Shown here in pieces: positions 32,360-38,811 of a stretch of 39,112 bases of DNA. The stretch comes from Pseudomonadota bacterium (GTDB lineage Bacteria; Pseudomonadota; Gammaproteobacteria; Xanthomonadales; Xanthomonadaceae), in contig JAFAFD010000168.1 of NCBI GenBank assembly GCA_023423675.1, positions 1-39,112 on the forward strand. The letters are read 5' to 3'. Position numbers and translations under genes: made by a program. Below the pieces are notes generated by a model. It was not told the origin of the DNA and made no database searches. It saw only the letters and a program-made list of their open reading frames with translations. The stretch's first letter is position 1; every line of letters begins with the position of its first letter.

Positions 32360-32787
32360 GCGGTTTTCCTCTCGTATGCATCCCAGCGAACACCCTGCTC
32401 GGCGCCCCAGGCGTAGATGAATTCGATCAGGTCGGCGCAGGCGCGCTTCCCCAGCTTGCTGGTGCGCACCGGGATCAGCTCCACGCCGTTGCCGTCGAGC
32501 GCGGGCAGGATCTCCACCGGCTTGCCCTCGGCACGCATCCACGCGGCGACCAACAGACGCTTCCACGTTTCGGTGTCGCGCTTCTTGCCAGCCCATTCCA
32601 GCTTCCCGGCAAGCTCGCTGATCAGCACGTGCAGCAGCGCGTTCTCGGCGAGCGTCCGCTTCGGCTCGTCCAGCGTGATCTGCACCGGGCCGCCCTTGAT
32701 CCAGTCGTTGATGCCGCTCACGACCAGCGACAGCACCTGCGGCCAGTTCCGGTTCCCCTGCGGGTCGATCAGGAAGGTGCGCTTCAT
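32356..32787 (-). CDS. ninB: NinB/Orf-type recombination protein
   Basis: 143 aa from ATG 32787. It matches lambda NinB (Orf), which binds single-stranded DNA and helps the phage recombination system. Seen: KRTLAENALLHVLISELA (lambda: RTLEQNAKMWAML), WAGKKRDTETWKRLLVAAW, the RTSKLGKRACADLIEFIYAWGAE stretch (in pieces) and the VRWDAYE end. Length is normal. It groups with rusA and the Ref-like gene. Confidence 0.9.
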   Translation of the reverse strand: MKRTFLIDPQGNRNWPQVLSLVVSGINDWIKGGPVQITLDEPKRTLAENALLHVLISELAGKLEWAGKKRDTETWKRLLVAAWMRAEGKPVEILPALDGNGVELIPVRTSKLGKRACADLIEFIYAWGAEQGVRWDAYERKTA

Positions 32788-33008
32788 CGGCCCATCTCCG
32801 AGAGATTCGCGGCCTTCAAAGCCGCTCTCCACCGGTACGCCGTGGCGCGACTCACGCCAAAGTCTCGCCGAATCCTCTCGGCGCTGGGTACATCGTCTCT
32901 GTACCTGCGCACCAACTTGATCGCGGTCGTCAGGAGCGTGCTTTGTGTGCCAGGGTCCGGCCAGCCGGGGTTAAGCATCGTGTGCTGAGTAGTTCCGATA
33001 TGGCTCAT
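32784..33008 (-). CDS. Small helix-turn-helix protein
   Basis: 74 aa from ATG 33008 (ATGA overlap). The C-terminal half reads PSAERIRRDFGVSRATAYRWRAAL, a clear helix-turn-helix of the resolvase/transposase-like type. Possibly a transcription factor of the early operon; target unknown. Confidence 0.65.
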   Translation of the reverse strand: MSHIGTTQHTMLNPGWPDPGTQSTLLTTAIKLVRRYRDDVPSAERIRRDFGVSRATAYRWRAALKAANLSEMGR

Positions 33009-33694
33009 CCCTCCACCTCCGGCGGAGCGGGCAGCGGCTGCCATGTGGCTCCCTTGTGCGTTCTGCGATGGCCGGTTATGCACCTACTGATTCGCGCCGA
33101 ATCGAAACCGTCCATTTCTGCCAGTCGCTGGCTGGCATAGTCCTTGGTACTTCCATCCTTGAAAGTAGCCCTGACGGCCATGCTCTGTGTGTGCAAGCTT
33201 CCACTCTTCCCCCATGCAGGGTGGTCACTGCCAGACCTGGAAGAACCACCGTGTAGGCCAGTATCGTAGGCGTGCAGCATGTTCATTGACCTTGTGCACC
33301 ATTCAAGGTTCTGTGCCCTGTTATCTGCCTTATCTCCGTTGATGTGGTTGACCTCAGGCCATCCATTTGGGTTCGGGATGAACGCCTCCGCCACCAGGCG
33401 ATGGACAAACACATCTTTCCCGCCGACGGATACCTTCCGGTAGCCCTTGGTACTGGTCCTCTGCGGCGACAATCGGGCCACCTGGCCATCAGCAGACACC
33501 AGCCATTCGTGGCGCCCATCCTTCGGCGCCGACTCAATCGGCTGCCACTGCGGGGCGAGCGCTGCAATGATCGCCTTCATATACTGAGAGCCGTCCAAAA
33601 CTCCCGATCTAATTGCGGATGCACAGCCCGGGCTTTCACTCCTTTCGTACTCCGCCGCCAGCAGCTCCCGCGCCTTCAATTTGATCTCGCTCAT
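33005..33694 (-). CDS. DUF551-type protein with in-frame NUMOD4/HNH homing-endonuclease insertion
   Basis: 229 aa from ATG 33694 (AGGAGG 5 bases upstream). Residues 1-60 are a usual small phage protein start (KARELLAAEYER ... WQPIESAPKDG), the N-terminal motif of DUF551. Residues ~63-216 are an HNH endonuclease of the NUMOD4 type: EWLVSADGQVARL, FVHRLVAEAF, VNHINGDKADN (H117, N125, N129), then a C-terminal DNA-binding motif ending in THKGATW. Residues 218-229 return to the DUF551 end (WQPLPAPPE). The DNA of the HNH part is AT-richer. The reading frame is intact throughout. Paralogue of the N-terminal module at 31075. Confidence 0.8.
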   Translation of the reverse strand: MSEIKLKARELLAAEYERSESPGCASAIRSGVLDGSQYMKAIIAALAPQWQPIESAPKDGRHEWLVSADGQVARLSPQRTSTKGYRKVSVGGKDVFVHRLVAEAFIPNPNGWPEVNHINGDKADNRAQNLEWCTRSMNMLHAYDTGLHGGSSRSGSDHPAWGKSGSLHTQSMAVRATFKDGSTKDYASQRLAEMDGFDSARISRCITGHRRTHKGATWQPLPAPPEVEG

Positions 33695-33867
33695 GCCTTC
33701 CTCCTGATCTGCTCGTCTCGTTCGTCCCAGCCGGCCAGCCAAGCCCGGCGCAGCGCCAGCCCGTCCTCGCCCATGGCGTAGAGCGGGACCGAATTCCGGT
33801 CCTTGTGTGCGTCGCGCATCCACCGGCCGGTCTGGCGGGCGCGTTCCAGTTCGTATTGCGGGATCAC
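33691..33867 (-). CDS. Small phage protein (58 aa)
   Basis: GTG start at 33867 with GGGAGG 4 bases upstream and GTGA overlap with the gene before it; the stop overlaps the next ATG. Sequence opens IPQYELERARQTGRWMRDAH and ends AGWDERDEQIRRKA, charged and helical. It resembles short Trp/Arg-rich phage proteins seen beside DUF551 genes. Function unknown. Confidence 0.65.
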   Translation of the reverse strand: MIPQYELERARQTGRWMRDAHKDRNSVPLYAMGEDGLALRRAWLAGWDERDEQIRRKA

Positions 33868-34064
33868 GCTGCCTCCCGCTCGGACAGGTGCATCGGGCCA
33901 GGGCGCCGGCCTTCCTGCGCTCGGGCATGCAGAACACGACTGCGGGCGATTACGGCTGCGGCTGCCAGTTCCGGGATCTGCATCGCCGCGGCGATCTCAG
34001 CCGCGTTGCAGCCCTCGCAGTACAGGCGGAACACGTCGGCGTCGGAGAGGTTCATGCGGCTCAT
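33864..34064 (-). CDS. Small helix-turn-helix-like protein
   Basis: 66 aa from ATG 34064 (ATGA overlap). LSDADVFRLYCEGCNAAEIA then AAMQIPELAAAAVIARSR looks like a helix-turn-helix of the kind that recognises start sites, with a basic tail. A regulatory or DNA-binding role is inferred. Confidence 0.6.
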   Translation of the reverse strand: MSRMNLSDADVFRLYCEGCNAAEIAAAMQIPELAAAAVIARSRVLHARAQEGRRPGPMHLSEREAA

Positions 34065-34549
34065 GCGCGCACCACCTGGGCATCGGCCAGAGCCTTCTCT
34101 CGGCTGCATTGGTCGCAGAGACCGGGGCCACCACAACGAGCCAGCACACCATCCGCGCGCGGGTGCACATGCCCATGGCCGTTGTCCGCCTTCTTCCGGG
34201 CCGGCGCGGCGAGCATCTTGCCGATCTGCTCGAAGCGCTTCTTCATGGCCGGCGACTCCGGGTCGGCAGGAATCGGCTGCTTGGTCAGGGCCAATTGCTC
34301 GCGGGGCGGCAATGCTTCGAGGAAGTCGGCAGGCGCCGGCCACTGGCGCCGGGTCTGGCTCAGCTTGACGAAGGCGCGGCGGAAGCGCGGTGCGTCCGGC
34401 TCCTGCTCCCAGACACGGTCGTTGGTCAGCGCCTCAGCCCACATAGCGGCCGTCCCTGCGATCAGGTCCGAAGCCGGCGTCCTGTCCAGGCCCAGACAGA
34501 GCAGCCTGCTGAGGCCGTCCAGAATCTCGTCGTGGATCCACGTTTGCAT
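34061..34549 (-). CDS. Replication-region protein, possible helicase-loader partner
   Basis: 162 aa from ATG 34549. Helical N-terminal half (TWIHDEILDGLSRLLCLGL, AGTAAMWAEALTNDRVWEQ, FRRAFVKLSQTRRQWPAPADF) as in small phage proteins paired with DUF1376 replication proteins. The C-terminal part has a CGGPGLCDQCSR cysteine cluster that may bind zinc. Its first 116 bases overlap the end of the DUF1376 gene, an unusually long overlap here. Confidence 0.6.
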   Translation of the reverse strand: MQTWIHDEILDGLSRLLCLGLDRTPASDLIAGTAAMWAEALTNDRVWEQEPDAPRFRRAFVKLSQTRRQWPAPADFLEALPPREQLALTKQPIPADPESPAMKKRFEQIGKMLAAPARKKADNGHGHVHPRADGVLARCGGPGLCDQCSREKALADAQVVRA

Positions 34550-35309
34550 GTGATTTCATCCCTTGCAGGGTTTGAATTGCGGAGAGGGTCTTGCTCGGCT
34601 GCGACGACTGGCCGGGCGCCGGCCCTGCCCTCGCCGCTTCGCGCGGCACGTCCTCCCAGCGGGCTTGGTTGAGGTAGGTCGACCCCATCGGCACGTAGCC
34701 GCGCAGCCAGCCATCGTCGTGGGCGTTCATCATCCCGACGTGGGCGATCAGCTCGTCGCAGCGGTCGTCCAGCTTCCTGCGGCGCCAGGTCTTCTCGGCT
34801 TCCTGCTTGCCCTTCTTGTTCGGGTAGGCAGCCCAGAACTCCTCGAATCGGCACGGTGCGGCCGGAGGCTGCACACGCTTTTGCTTCTGCTTCTCTGTTT
34901 GGTTATTGGTGTCTGGTGTCTGGAGAGCATTGCCTTCGGAGTGCGGCCGCATTGCGCTCGCATTCCGTTCGCTATCCGATTGCGGTGCAGCCTTGTTCCA
35001 GCGGGCATTTGCGCTGGCCCGTGCCTTGTCCTGCTTGCCCTGGTAACGCTCGATCTCCTCGTCAGCACGCTTGTTGTGCCAGCCATCGTCGGTAAGGGTG
35101 AAGAACTCACCGAGGATCGCCTGGACGGCTTCGACCTCTTCCGGAGAGCGCGCGCCGGCCAGCCGCGCAACCTGCTTCACGTCCGCCGGCAGAGCTTCCT
35201 CCTGCAGGTAGTAGCGGCGCAGCAGTCGGCTGTAGATGGCGTCCTCCACCAGCGTCAGGTGGGCGGTCGCCGCCGCGTAGTCCCCGATGTGGTGTTCGAA
35301 GTAGTTCAC
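34434..35309 (-). CDS. DUF1376 replication initiation protein
   Basis: 291 aa from GTG 35309 (GAGGA site upstream; upstream gene stops 2 bases before). The N-terminal ~100 residues are DUF1376 (NYFEHHIGDYAAATAHLTL, AIYSRLLRRYYLQEEALP, RADEEIERYQ), a winged-helix domain of phage replication organisers. A Gln/Ser/Lys linker leads to a FEEFWAAYPNKKGKQEAEKTW region, common in lambda O/DnaD-like phage proteins. Residues ~254-291 overlap the next gene and look non-coding in composition, so the natural end may have been lost. The replication origin may lie inside this gene; no iterons were found by eye. Confidence 0.8.
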   Translation of the reverse strand: MNYFEHHIGDYAAATAHLTLVEDAIYSRLLRRYYLQEEALPADVKQVARLAGARSPEEVEAVQAILGEFFTLTDDGWHNKRADEEIERYQGKQDKARASANARWNKAAPQSDSERNASAMRPHSEGNALQTPDTNNQTEKQKQKRVQPPAAPCRFEEFWAAYPNKKGKQEAEKTWRRRKLDDRCDELIAHVGMMNAHDDGWLRGYVPMGSTYLNQARWEDVPREAARAGPAPGQSSQPSKTLSAIQTLQGMKSHANVDPRRDSGRPQQAALSGPGQDAGFGPDRRDGRYVG

Positions 35310-35311
35310 GG

Positions 35312-35797
35312 TCAGTCCTCGCGCTCGAACAGAGCGCCGATTGCCGCCAGGCCGGCAGCGGCCACGGATTGGGCTCGGCTCATCCCGTGGATCAGGGTGA
35401 AGATGTGATCCGCCGTTTGGTGGCAGCAAGTGAACGGGTCATTCCAGACTTCGCTGCCGGTGAAGCGGATGACGGTCAAGCCCTGCTCCAGCATCCAGCG
35501 ATCGCGAGCTCGATCCTTCGCGGCCTGTTCCTTTGTGCGCTCGTGAAATTCGTGGCCGTCCAGTTCGACCACCAGCCGCTTCTCCTGACCGTCCTCGGCC
35601 TTGCAGACGAACACCACGTCTGCCCGGTACGGCCCAAACTCGACCTGCTGCTGCATCAGCACTGCGGGGCCATCCGGCACCATGAAATGCCGACGCATGA
35701 CGTGGAAAGCGGCCGTGTACAGCGACTCAATCGGGCTGTCCGACTTTGCGCCAGCGAACCTGCGGCTCAGGAAATCGCGCCATCCGTCCTTCTTCAT
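35312..35797 (-). CDS. DUF559-type endonuclease-fold protein
   Basis: 161 aa from ATG 35797, ATGA overlap with the CII-like gene (a GTG two codons earlier is possible). PD-(D/E)xK/Vsr-like pattern: SPIESLYTAAF with E24, GPYRADVVF with D60, LVVELDGHEFHERT with E78/D80, then RDRWMLEQGLTVIRFTGSEV. The family has a very-short-patch-repair-like nuclease fold; roles are varied and mostly untested. In phages it sits in replication or defence-related positions. Confidence 0.75.
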   Translation of the reverse strand: MKKDGWRDFLSRRFAGAKSDSPIESLYTAAFHVMRRHFMVPDGPAVLMQQQVEFGPYRADVVFVCKAEDGQEKRLVVELDGHEFHERTKEQAAKDRARDRWMLEQGLTVIRFTGSEVWNDPFTCCHQTADHIFTLIHGMSRAQSVAAAGLAAIGALFERED

Positions 35798-36162
35798 GGC
35801 CACTTGACCCCGAGCTTGGCGGCCAGCGGGCCCATGATCGCGGCCAGCTTGGCGAATTCGGCTACGGCCTCGGCATGCTGGGCATCCGGGCAGGTCAGGA
35901 ACTTCTCGACCAGGTAGTGCACCGGGGCCACGTCGCCGGTCTCGGTGATGTAGCGCTCCAGTTCATCGATAGTCATGCCGCGCGGCTTGCCGCCGCTGTC
36001 GCCGCCGGCCAGCTTCTCCGACAGCTTGGACGGGGCCAGATCCATCCGGCCGGCCACGGCCACCACGCCGCCGTTGTTGTGGACCTGGACCTGCAGCAGC
36101 TCCCGCAGGCTGCGAGAGCGCTGGGTGAGTCCGCCTTGGTAGGTGATGCTCAGGTGTCGCAT
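35794..36162 (-). CDS. CII-like transcriptional regulator
   Basis: 122 aa. After a short N-terminus, GGVVAVAGRMDLAPSKLSEKL is a helix-turn-helix-type segment. RGMTIDELERYITETGD, then VHYLVEKFL and a C-terminal helix, match the CII-family regulators of proteobacterial prophages. Lambda CII drives repressor and integrase promoters during the lysogeny choice. It is the first gene of the replication operon, as in lambda. Its target sites were not identified. Confidence 0.7.
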   Translation of the reverse strand: MRHLSITYQGGLTQRSRSLRELLQVQVHNNGGVVAVAGRMDLAPSKLSEKLAGGDSGGKPRGMTIDELERYITETGDVAPVHYLVEKFLTCPDAQHAEAVAEFAKLAAIMGPLAAKLGVKWP

Positions 36163-36180
36163 GGATGCCTCTTTGCGTGT

Positions 36181-36224
36181 GCTGGGGAAGCTGGGGGAAG
36201 GTGTGTTCCCCTGGATTCCCCTGG
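36181..36224. promoter_or_regulatory. Phased GGGGAA/TTCCCC repeat array between cII-like gene and antisense gene
   Basis: GGGGAA at 36184 and 36194 and TTCCCC at 36206 and 36216 form an imperfect 19-bp inverted repeat with a 6-base centre. Units on each side are 10 bp apart, one DNA turn. It lies 20 bp ahead of the CII-like gene and opposite the start of the + strand gene at 36268. A dimeric or tetrameric regulator site is inferred. Confidence 0.5.
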
Positions 36225-36232
36225 TGGGTCCT

Positions 36233-36266
36233 GAAAATGGCCGCTCCCCTATCAGGAGCAGCCATT
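36233..36266 (-). terminator. tR1-like terminator between cro-like and cII-like genes
   Basis: AATGGC-C-GCTCC pairs with GGAGC-A-GCCATT (36236-36247 with 36255-36266): 11 pairs, one mismatch, 7-base loop. On the minus strand TTTTC follows. It sits after the Cro-like gene and before the CII-like gene, as tR1 in lambda. On the plus strand it covers the AGGAG of the gene at 36268. Confidence 0.5.
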
Positions 36267-36267
36267 C

Positions 36268-36441
36268 GTGAATTCAGAGGTGAAGCGGTCGAGCGGTGTA
36301 GTCGAGTTGGTGCCGGTTGCCGGTCGGCTGTTCGTGCTGAGGCGTTACGCGGATCGGATGCAGATCACCCAGGTGGAGCGGAAGAACCCGCCCGCCCCCG
36401 GCAGCGGCACGGTGGTGCCCTTCCCTGCGCGGGGTCGGTGA
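36268..36441 (+). CDS. 57-aa protein antisense to the cro-cII interval
   Basis: GTG start at 36268 with AGGAG 9 bases upstream; stop 10 bp before the converging Cro-like gene ends. Sequence is protein-like (MNSEVKRSSGVVELVPVAG, LFVLRRYADRMQITQVE, PGSGTVVPFPAR), basic, without membrane helix. No family recognised. Divergent from cII and convergent with cro; a regulatory role in the lysis/lysogeny switch is speculative. Confidence 0.5.
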   Translation: MNSEVKRSSGVVELVPVAGRLFVLRRYADRMQITQVERKNPPAPGSGTVVPFPARGR

Positions 36442-36451
36442 GGTGGTCATG

Positions 36452-36688
36452 TCAGGCGGCGGTGCGCCGACGACGTGGGGCGAACAGGTCAGGACGCAGA
36501 TCGCTGCGGCTGACCGCCTTGCGGGTCGCCTTCTCGATCTGGACGGCCCGGTCTGCGGTGATCGACGTGTCGCCGCTCTCCCACTGGGAAACGAGGCTCT
36601 GGGTGGCAGGGGCGCCCGTCTTGGTCAGCAGCGCGGCGAATGCCGCCTGAGACAGGCCCTTCTCTTTTCGGTAAGTGGGGATGTCCAT
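36452..36688 (-). CDS. Cro-like / YdaS-type repressor
   Basis: 78 aa from ATG 36688. The pattern MDIPTYRKEKGLSQAAF, then VSQWESGDTSITADRAVQIEKATRK and SRSDLRPDLF is the YdaS family (a helix-turn-helix followed by the DLRPD tail) that serves as Cro in many prophages. It is divergent from cI and should bind the AGTGNCACT operators in front of it, repressing cI. It is the first leftward early gene. Confidence 0.85.
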   Translation of the reverse strand: MDIPTYRKEKGLSQAAFAALLTKTGAPATQSLVSQWESGDTSITADRAVQIEKATRKAVSRSDLRPDLFAPRRRRTAA

Positions 36689-36744
36689 GCCGCAAAGATA
36701 AGTGCCACTGATATTCACGTCAATAGTGGCACTGCTGGCAAAGT
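36689..36744. promoter_or_regulatory. Immunity operator/promoter region between cro-like gene and cI
   Basis: Two 9-bp palindromes, AGTGCCACT (36701-36709) and AGTGGCACT (36725-36733), are 24 bp apart. The leftward promoter reads TTGACG (36723-36718), 16-bp spacer, TTATCT (36701-36696). The first palindrome touches its -10, so binding there would shut it off. A weak rightward -10 TATGAA (36744-36749) could serve cI. Confidence 0.7.
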
Positions 36745-36756
36745 ATGAACGCATTA

Positions 36757-36771
36757 ATTAGCGTCCCTCAT
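36757..36771 (+). promoter_or_regulatory. ATTAGCG operator-like copy at the start of cI
   Basis: ATTAGCGTCCCTCAT lies directly before the ATG chosen for cI and differs at only two or three bases from the two copies at 37736 and 37761. No ribosome site is seen between it and the ATG. Confidence 0.5.
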
Positions 36772-37494
36772 ATGGAGACGACCCGGAAAGCCAAGCCCAC
36801 TAAGCGAGACGAAGCTGCAGCCGTTCGGCTGAAGGCCGAGTGGTCAGCGCGCGCACGTGGCCTGGGTCTGACCCAAGAGAAGATGGCCGACGAGCTGGGG
36901 ATTACCCAGGGTGCCGTCAGCCAGTACCTCAATGGGCGGATCCCCATGAACTACCGGACGCTGAAGGCATTCAGCGCGGCGCTTGGCATCGAGGACACGG
37001 ATATCCGCGACGACCTCCCGGAGCAGCAGTACAACACCCCTGCCCCGTCTGAGGACGACTACACGGACGTGACCGGCTACTCCCAAGCGGCCGGCCTCGG
37101 GGCTGGCGCGGAGGCCGAGGAGTATGCCGAGACGCACAGCCTGAAGTTCAAGAAGACCAGCCTTCGCCGCCGCGGCATCTACAACCGTCCCTTGGCGATC
37201 TACTACGGCAAGGGCGATTCGATGGAGCCGACCATCGAGGACGGCGACGCAATCATGTTCGACACCTCCGACACACGGGTGGTCGACGGTGCGCTCTATG
37301 TGATCCAGGTCGACGGCATGGCGAGACCGGAGTATTTCGTGAAGCGCGCAATGCTGCTGGACGGCGCTGTGTTCTTCACGAGCGACAACCCGCGCGGCGA
37401 TCATCAGTGGCAAAAGCCAAAACGGATGGATTCCAAGCGGGAACCGATCACGGTCATTGGCCGTGTCCATTGGATTGGCGGCTGGGCAGACTGA
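36772..37494 (+). CDS. LexA-type phage repressor CI (XRE helix-turn-helix + S24 peptidase)
   Basis: 240 aa from ATG 36772; an upstream in-frame ATG (36745) would add 9 residues. Neither has a ribosome site, so a leaderless or very short leader mRNA is possible, as for lambda cI. HTH at ~33-52 (LTQEKMADELGITQGAVSQY). Self-cleavage site probably A-G at 107-108 or 111-112 (QAAGLGAG). S24 catalytic pair S150 (GDSMEP) and K191 (YFVKRAM). RecA-stimulated self-cleavage would induce the prophage. All catalytic residues are present, so the prophage should be inducible. Confidence 0.9.
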   Translation: METTRKAKPTKRDEAAAVRLKAEWSARARGLGLTQEKMADELGITQGAVSQYLNGRIPMNYRTLKAFSAALGIEDTDIRDDLPEQQYNTPAPSEDDYTDVTGYSQAAGLGAGAEAEEYAETHSLKFKKTSLRRRGIYNRPLAIYYGKGDSMEPTIEDGDAIMFDTSDTRVVDGALYVIQVDGMARPEYFVKRAMLLDGAVFFTSDNPRGDHQWQKPKRMDSKREPITVIGRVHWIGGWAD

Positions 37495-37694
37495 TGGATT
37501 CCAAGACCAGGCGACAGCATCTCCATGCGTCGGTGACCGCCGCTACGGCCTATGGCATGGCGGTCGGCATGTGGGTCGGCTTCCGCGCTGGGCAAGCCGG
37601 GTGGGTAGAGGCCGCAGCCTTCACTATTGCGTCGATCGTCGTCCCCGGCATCGTCATGTCCCGCATCGACGCCAAGTACAAGTACGAAGACTGA
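37494..37694 (+). CDS. Small membrane protein coupled to cI
   Basis: 66 aa, TGATG overlap with the cI stop. Basic start (MDSKTRRQHLHA), two short hydrophobic segments (AATAYGMAVGMWVGF; AAAFTIASIVVPGIV) and a charged tail (SRIDAKYKYED). Expressed with the repressor, hence in lysogens; such genes often encode superinfection exclusion. That function is inferred from position only. Confidence 0.65.
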   Translation: MDSKTRRQHLHASVTAATAYGMAVGMWVGFRAGQAGWVEAAAFTIASIVVPGIVMSRIDAKYKYED

Positions 37695-37734
37695 TCCCAC
37701 TGGCTTAACGCCTTCATGTTTCTGCTTGCGGAAA

Positions 37735-37777
37735 TATTAGCGCCCCTATTGACACGCAGTATTAGCGCCCCTAATCT
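37735..37777 (+). promoter_or_regulatory. Rightward promoter with two ATTAGCGCCCCTA operator copies
   Basis: Near-consensus promoter: TTGACA 37749-37754, 17-bp spacer, TAATCT 37772-37777. TATTAGCGCCCCTA occurs at 37735-37748, next to the -35, and at 37760-37773, reaching the -10; spacing 25 bp. Each copy is part of an imperfect TTAG-N5-CTAA palindrome. It drives the operon from 37831 and should be strongly repressed when bound. Confidence 0.7.
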
Positions 37778-37830
37778 TCTCCCAACGCCGCAGCACACCC
37801 ACTTCCGGGGAGCGGCTTGGAGACACGGCA

Positions 37831-38298
37831 ATGTTCGCCATCGAAGGTTTGCCCCGCTCGACCACGCGAATCGGCTATGCGTCGATCCGCGACCACAAAC
37901 GGAATTGCGAGCTGTCCCGCGAGGAGCGCGGCCTGCCGCTGCACCCGGCCAATGGGTTCATCGACTGCCCGTGGTGCCAGGGAACTGGCGAGGTCTACCG
38001 CAACGACAGTGGGTGCGGCGACCCGCAGTCTGACTACGGCTTGGCCTGCGGCAACTGCTACTCGACTGGCGAAGTGCAGGACGGCCAGATCGACCCGCTG
38101 GTGCTGATGGCCAAGTTCCGCGCCGGTCGCTTCACCTGGGCCATGAGCGAGCGCCAGAAGGCTGACCGCCGACACGAGTACCGCCTGCACCGCCTGCGCG
38201 CCATGCGGCCCTGCAGCGGTCTGCTGGCGGCCGAGATGCTGGCCCGTGCGCAGGTTTGCGCTGATCTGGCCTCCAACCTGCAGCGGGTGGCCGCATGA
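37831..38298 (+). CDS. Zinc-finger-like phage protein, first gene of rightward operon
   Basis: 155 aa; GGAGA 8 bases before ATG. Two DnaJ-type CxxCxxxG pairs, C46PWCQGTG and C73GNCYSTG, should bind one zinc. A helical, Arg-rich C-terminal half follows (MSERQKADRRHEYRLHRLRAM, then LLAAEMLARAQV). No other domain is recognised. It is the first gene behind the double-operator promoter. Confidence 0.65.
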   Translation: MFAIEGLPRSTTRIGYASIRDHKRNCELSREERGLPLHPANGFIDCPWCQGTGEVYRNDSGCGDPQSDYGLACGNCYSTGEVQDGQIDPLVLMAKFRAGRFTWAMSERQKADRRHEYRLHRLRAMRPCSGLLAAEMLARAQVCADLASNLQRVAA

Positions 38299-38519
38299 GC
38301 GCCGTAATCCTCCCCTTCCCGCGCCGCATGCTCCGCGCGGTGGCAGTGGCCGAACTGGTGCGCCTGGCTGCACTGCGCTATGGCTACAAGCCGCACCACG
38401 CCGACCGTGCTGCCTCTCTGGCGCGGGCTGACTACCTGACCGGCCGCTACAGCGCTGCGATGGCCATTGGCCGGATGGTGCGCGATCTGCGGGCTGGGAT
38501 GGCTGGGGGTGCGAAGTGA
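38295..38519 (+). CDS. Small helical phage protein
   Basis: 74 aa, ATGA overlap. Starts MSAVILPFPRRMLRAVAVAE, then two helices (LVRLAALRYGYKPHHADRAA, SAAMAIGRMVRDLRAG). Basic, no signal peptide; function unknown. Confidence 0.6.
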   Translation: MSAVILPFPRRMLRAVAVAELVRLAALRYGYKPHHADRAASLARADYLTGRYSAAMAIGRMVRDLRAGMAGGAK

Positions 38520-38704
38520 GCGCCGATGGATCGCGCGAGATCCGGCTGTGGGACACGCAGTGGGTGAACGTGGTCAACGCGGACTACAGCGGCATGACTA
38601 AAGACGACGCAATCGCTGCAGCAGTGAAGGCGACGGAAGAAAAGATGGCCCGCAACTACGCCGACAACCACTGGCCGCCTGCCCGTAAGTGGAGCCTGAA
38701 ATGA
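38516..38704 (+). CDS. Small phage protein
   Basis: 62 aa from GTG 38516 (GTGA overlap). WDTQWVNVVNADYSGMTKDD followed by an Ala/Lys-rich helix and a short WPPARKW end. No family recognised; cytoplasmic. Confidence 0.6.
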   Translation: MSADGSREIRLWDTQWVNVVNADYSGMTKDDAIAAAVKATEEKMARNYADNHWPPARKWSLK

Positions 38705-38811
38705 CCGCCGCAGACCGCGCCATGCACCTCGCCGTGATCGGCAAGCTCGCCGCCTACTTCCTCGCGTTCTGCTGCGGGGCTGCTTTCACCTTGATTCTTG
38801 GAGCGCTGTGA
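38701..38811 (+). CDS. 36-aa membrane peptide
   Basis: ATGA overlap at the start, TGATG at the end. After MTAADRAMHLAVIG comes one membrane helix (KLAAYFLAFCCGAAFTLILG). Coupling on both sides supports it being real. Confidence 0.5.
   Translation: MTAADRAMHLAVIGKLAAYFLAFCCGAAFTLILGAL

Noticed and set aside
33005..33694. Intein inside the DUF551 protein
   Set aside because: No N-terminal Cys/Ser, no block B TxxH and no C-terminal HN-Cys/Ser/Thr at the module edges.
37425..37505. ATGGATTCCAAG occurs twice, 69 bp apart, in cI and at the start of the next gene
   Set aside because: A 12-base repeat inside coding sequence without symmetry; may be a small duplication but there is no evidence for function.
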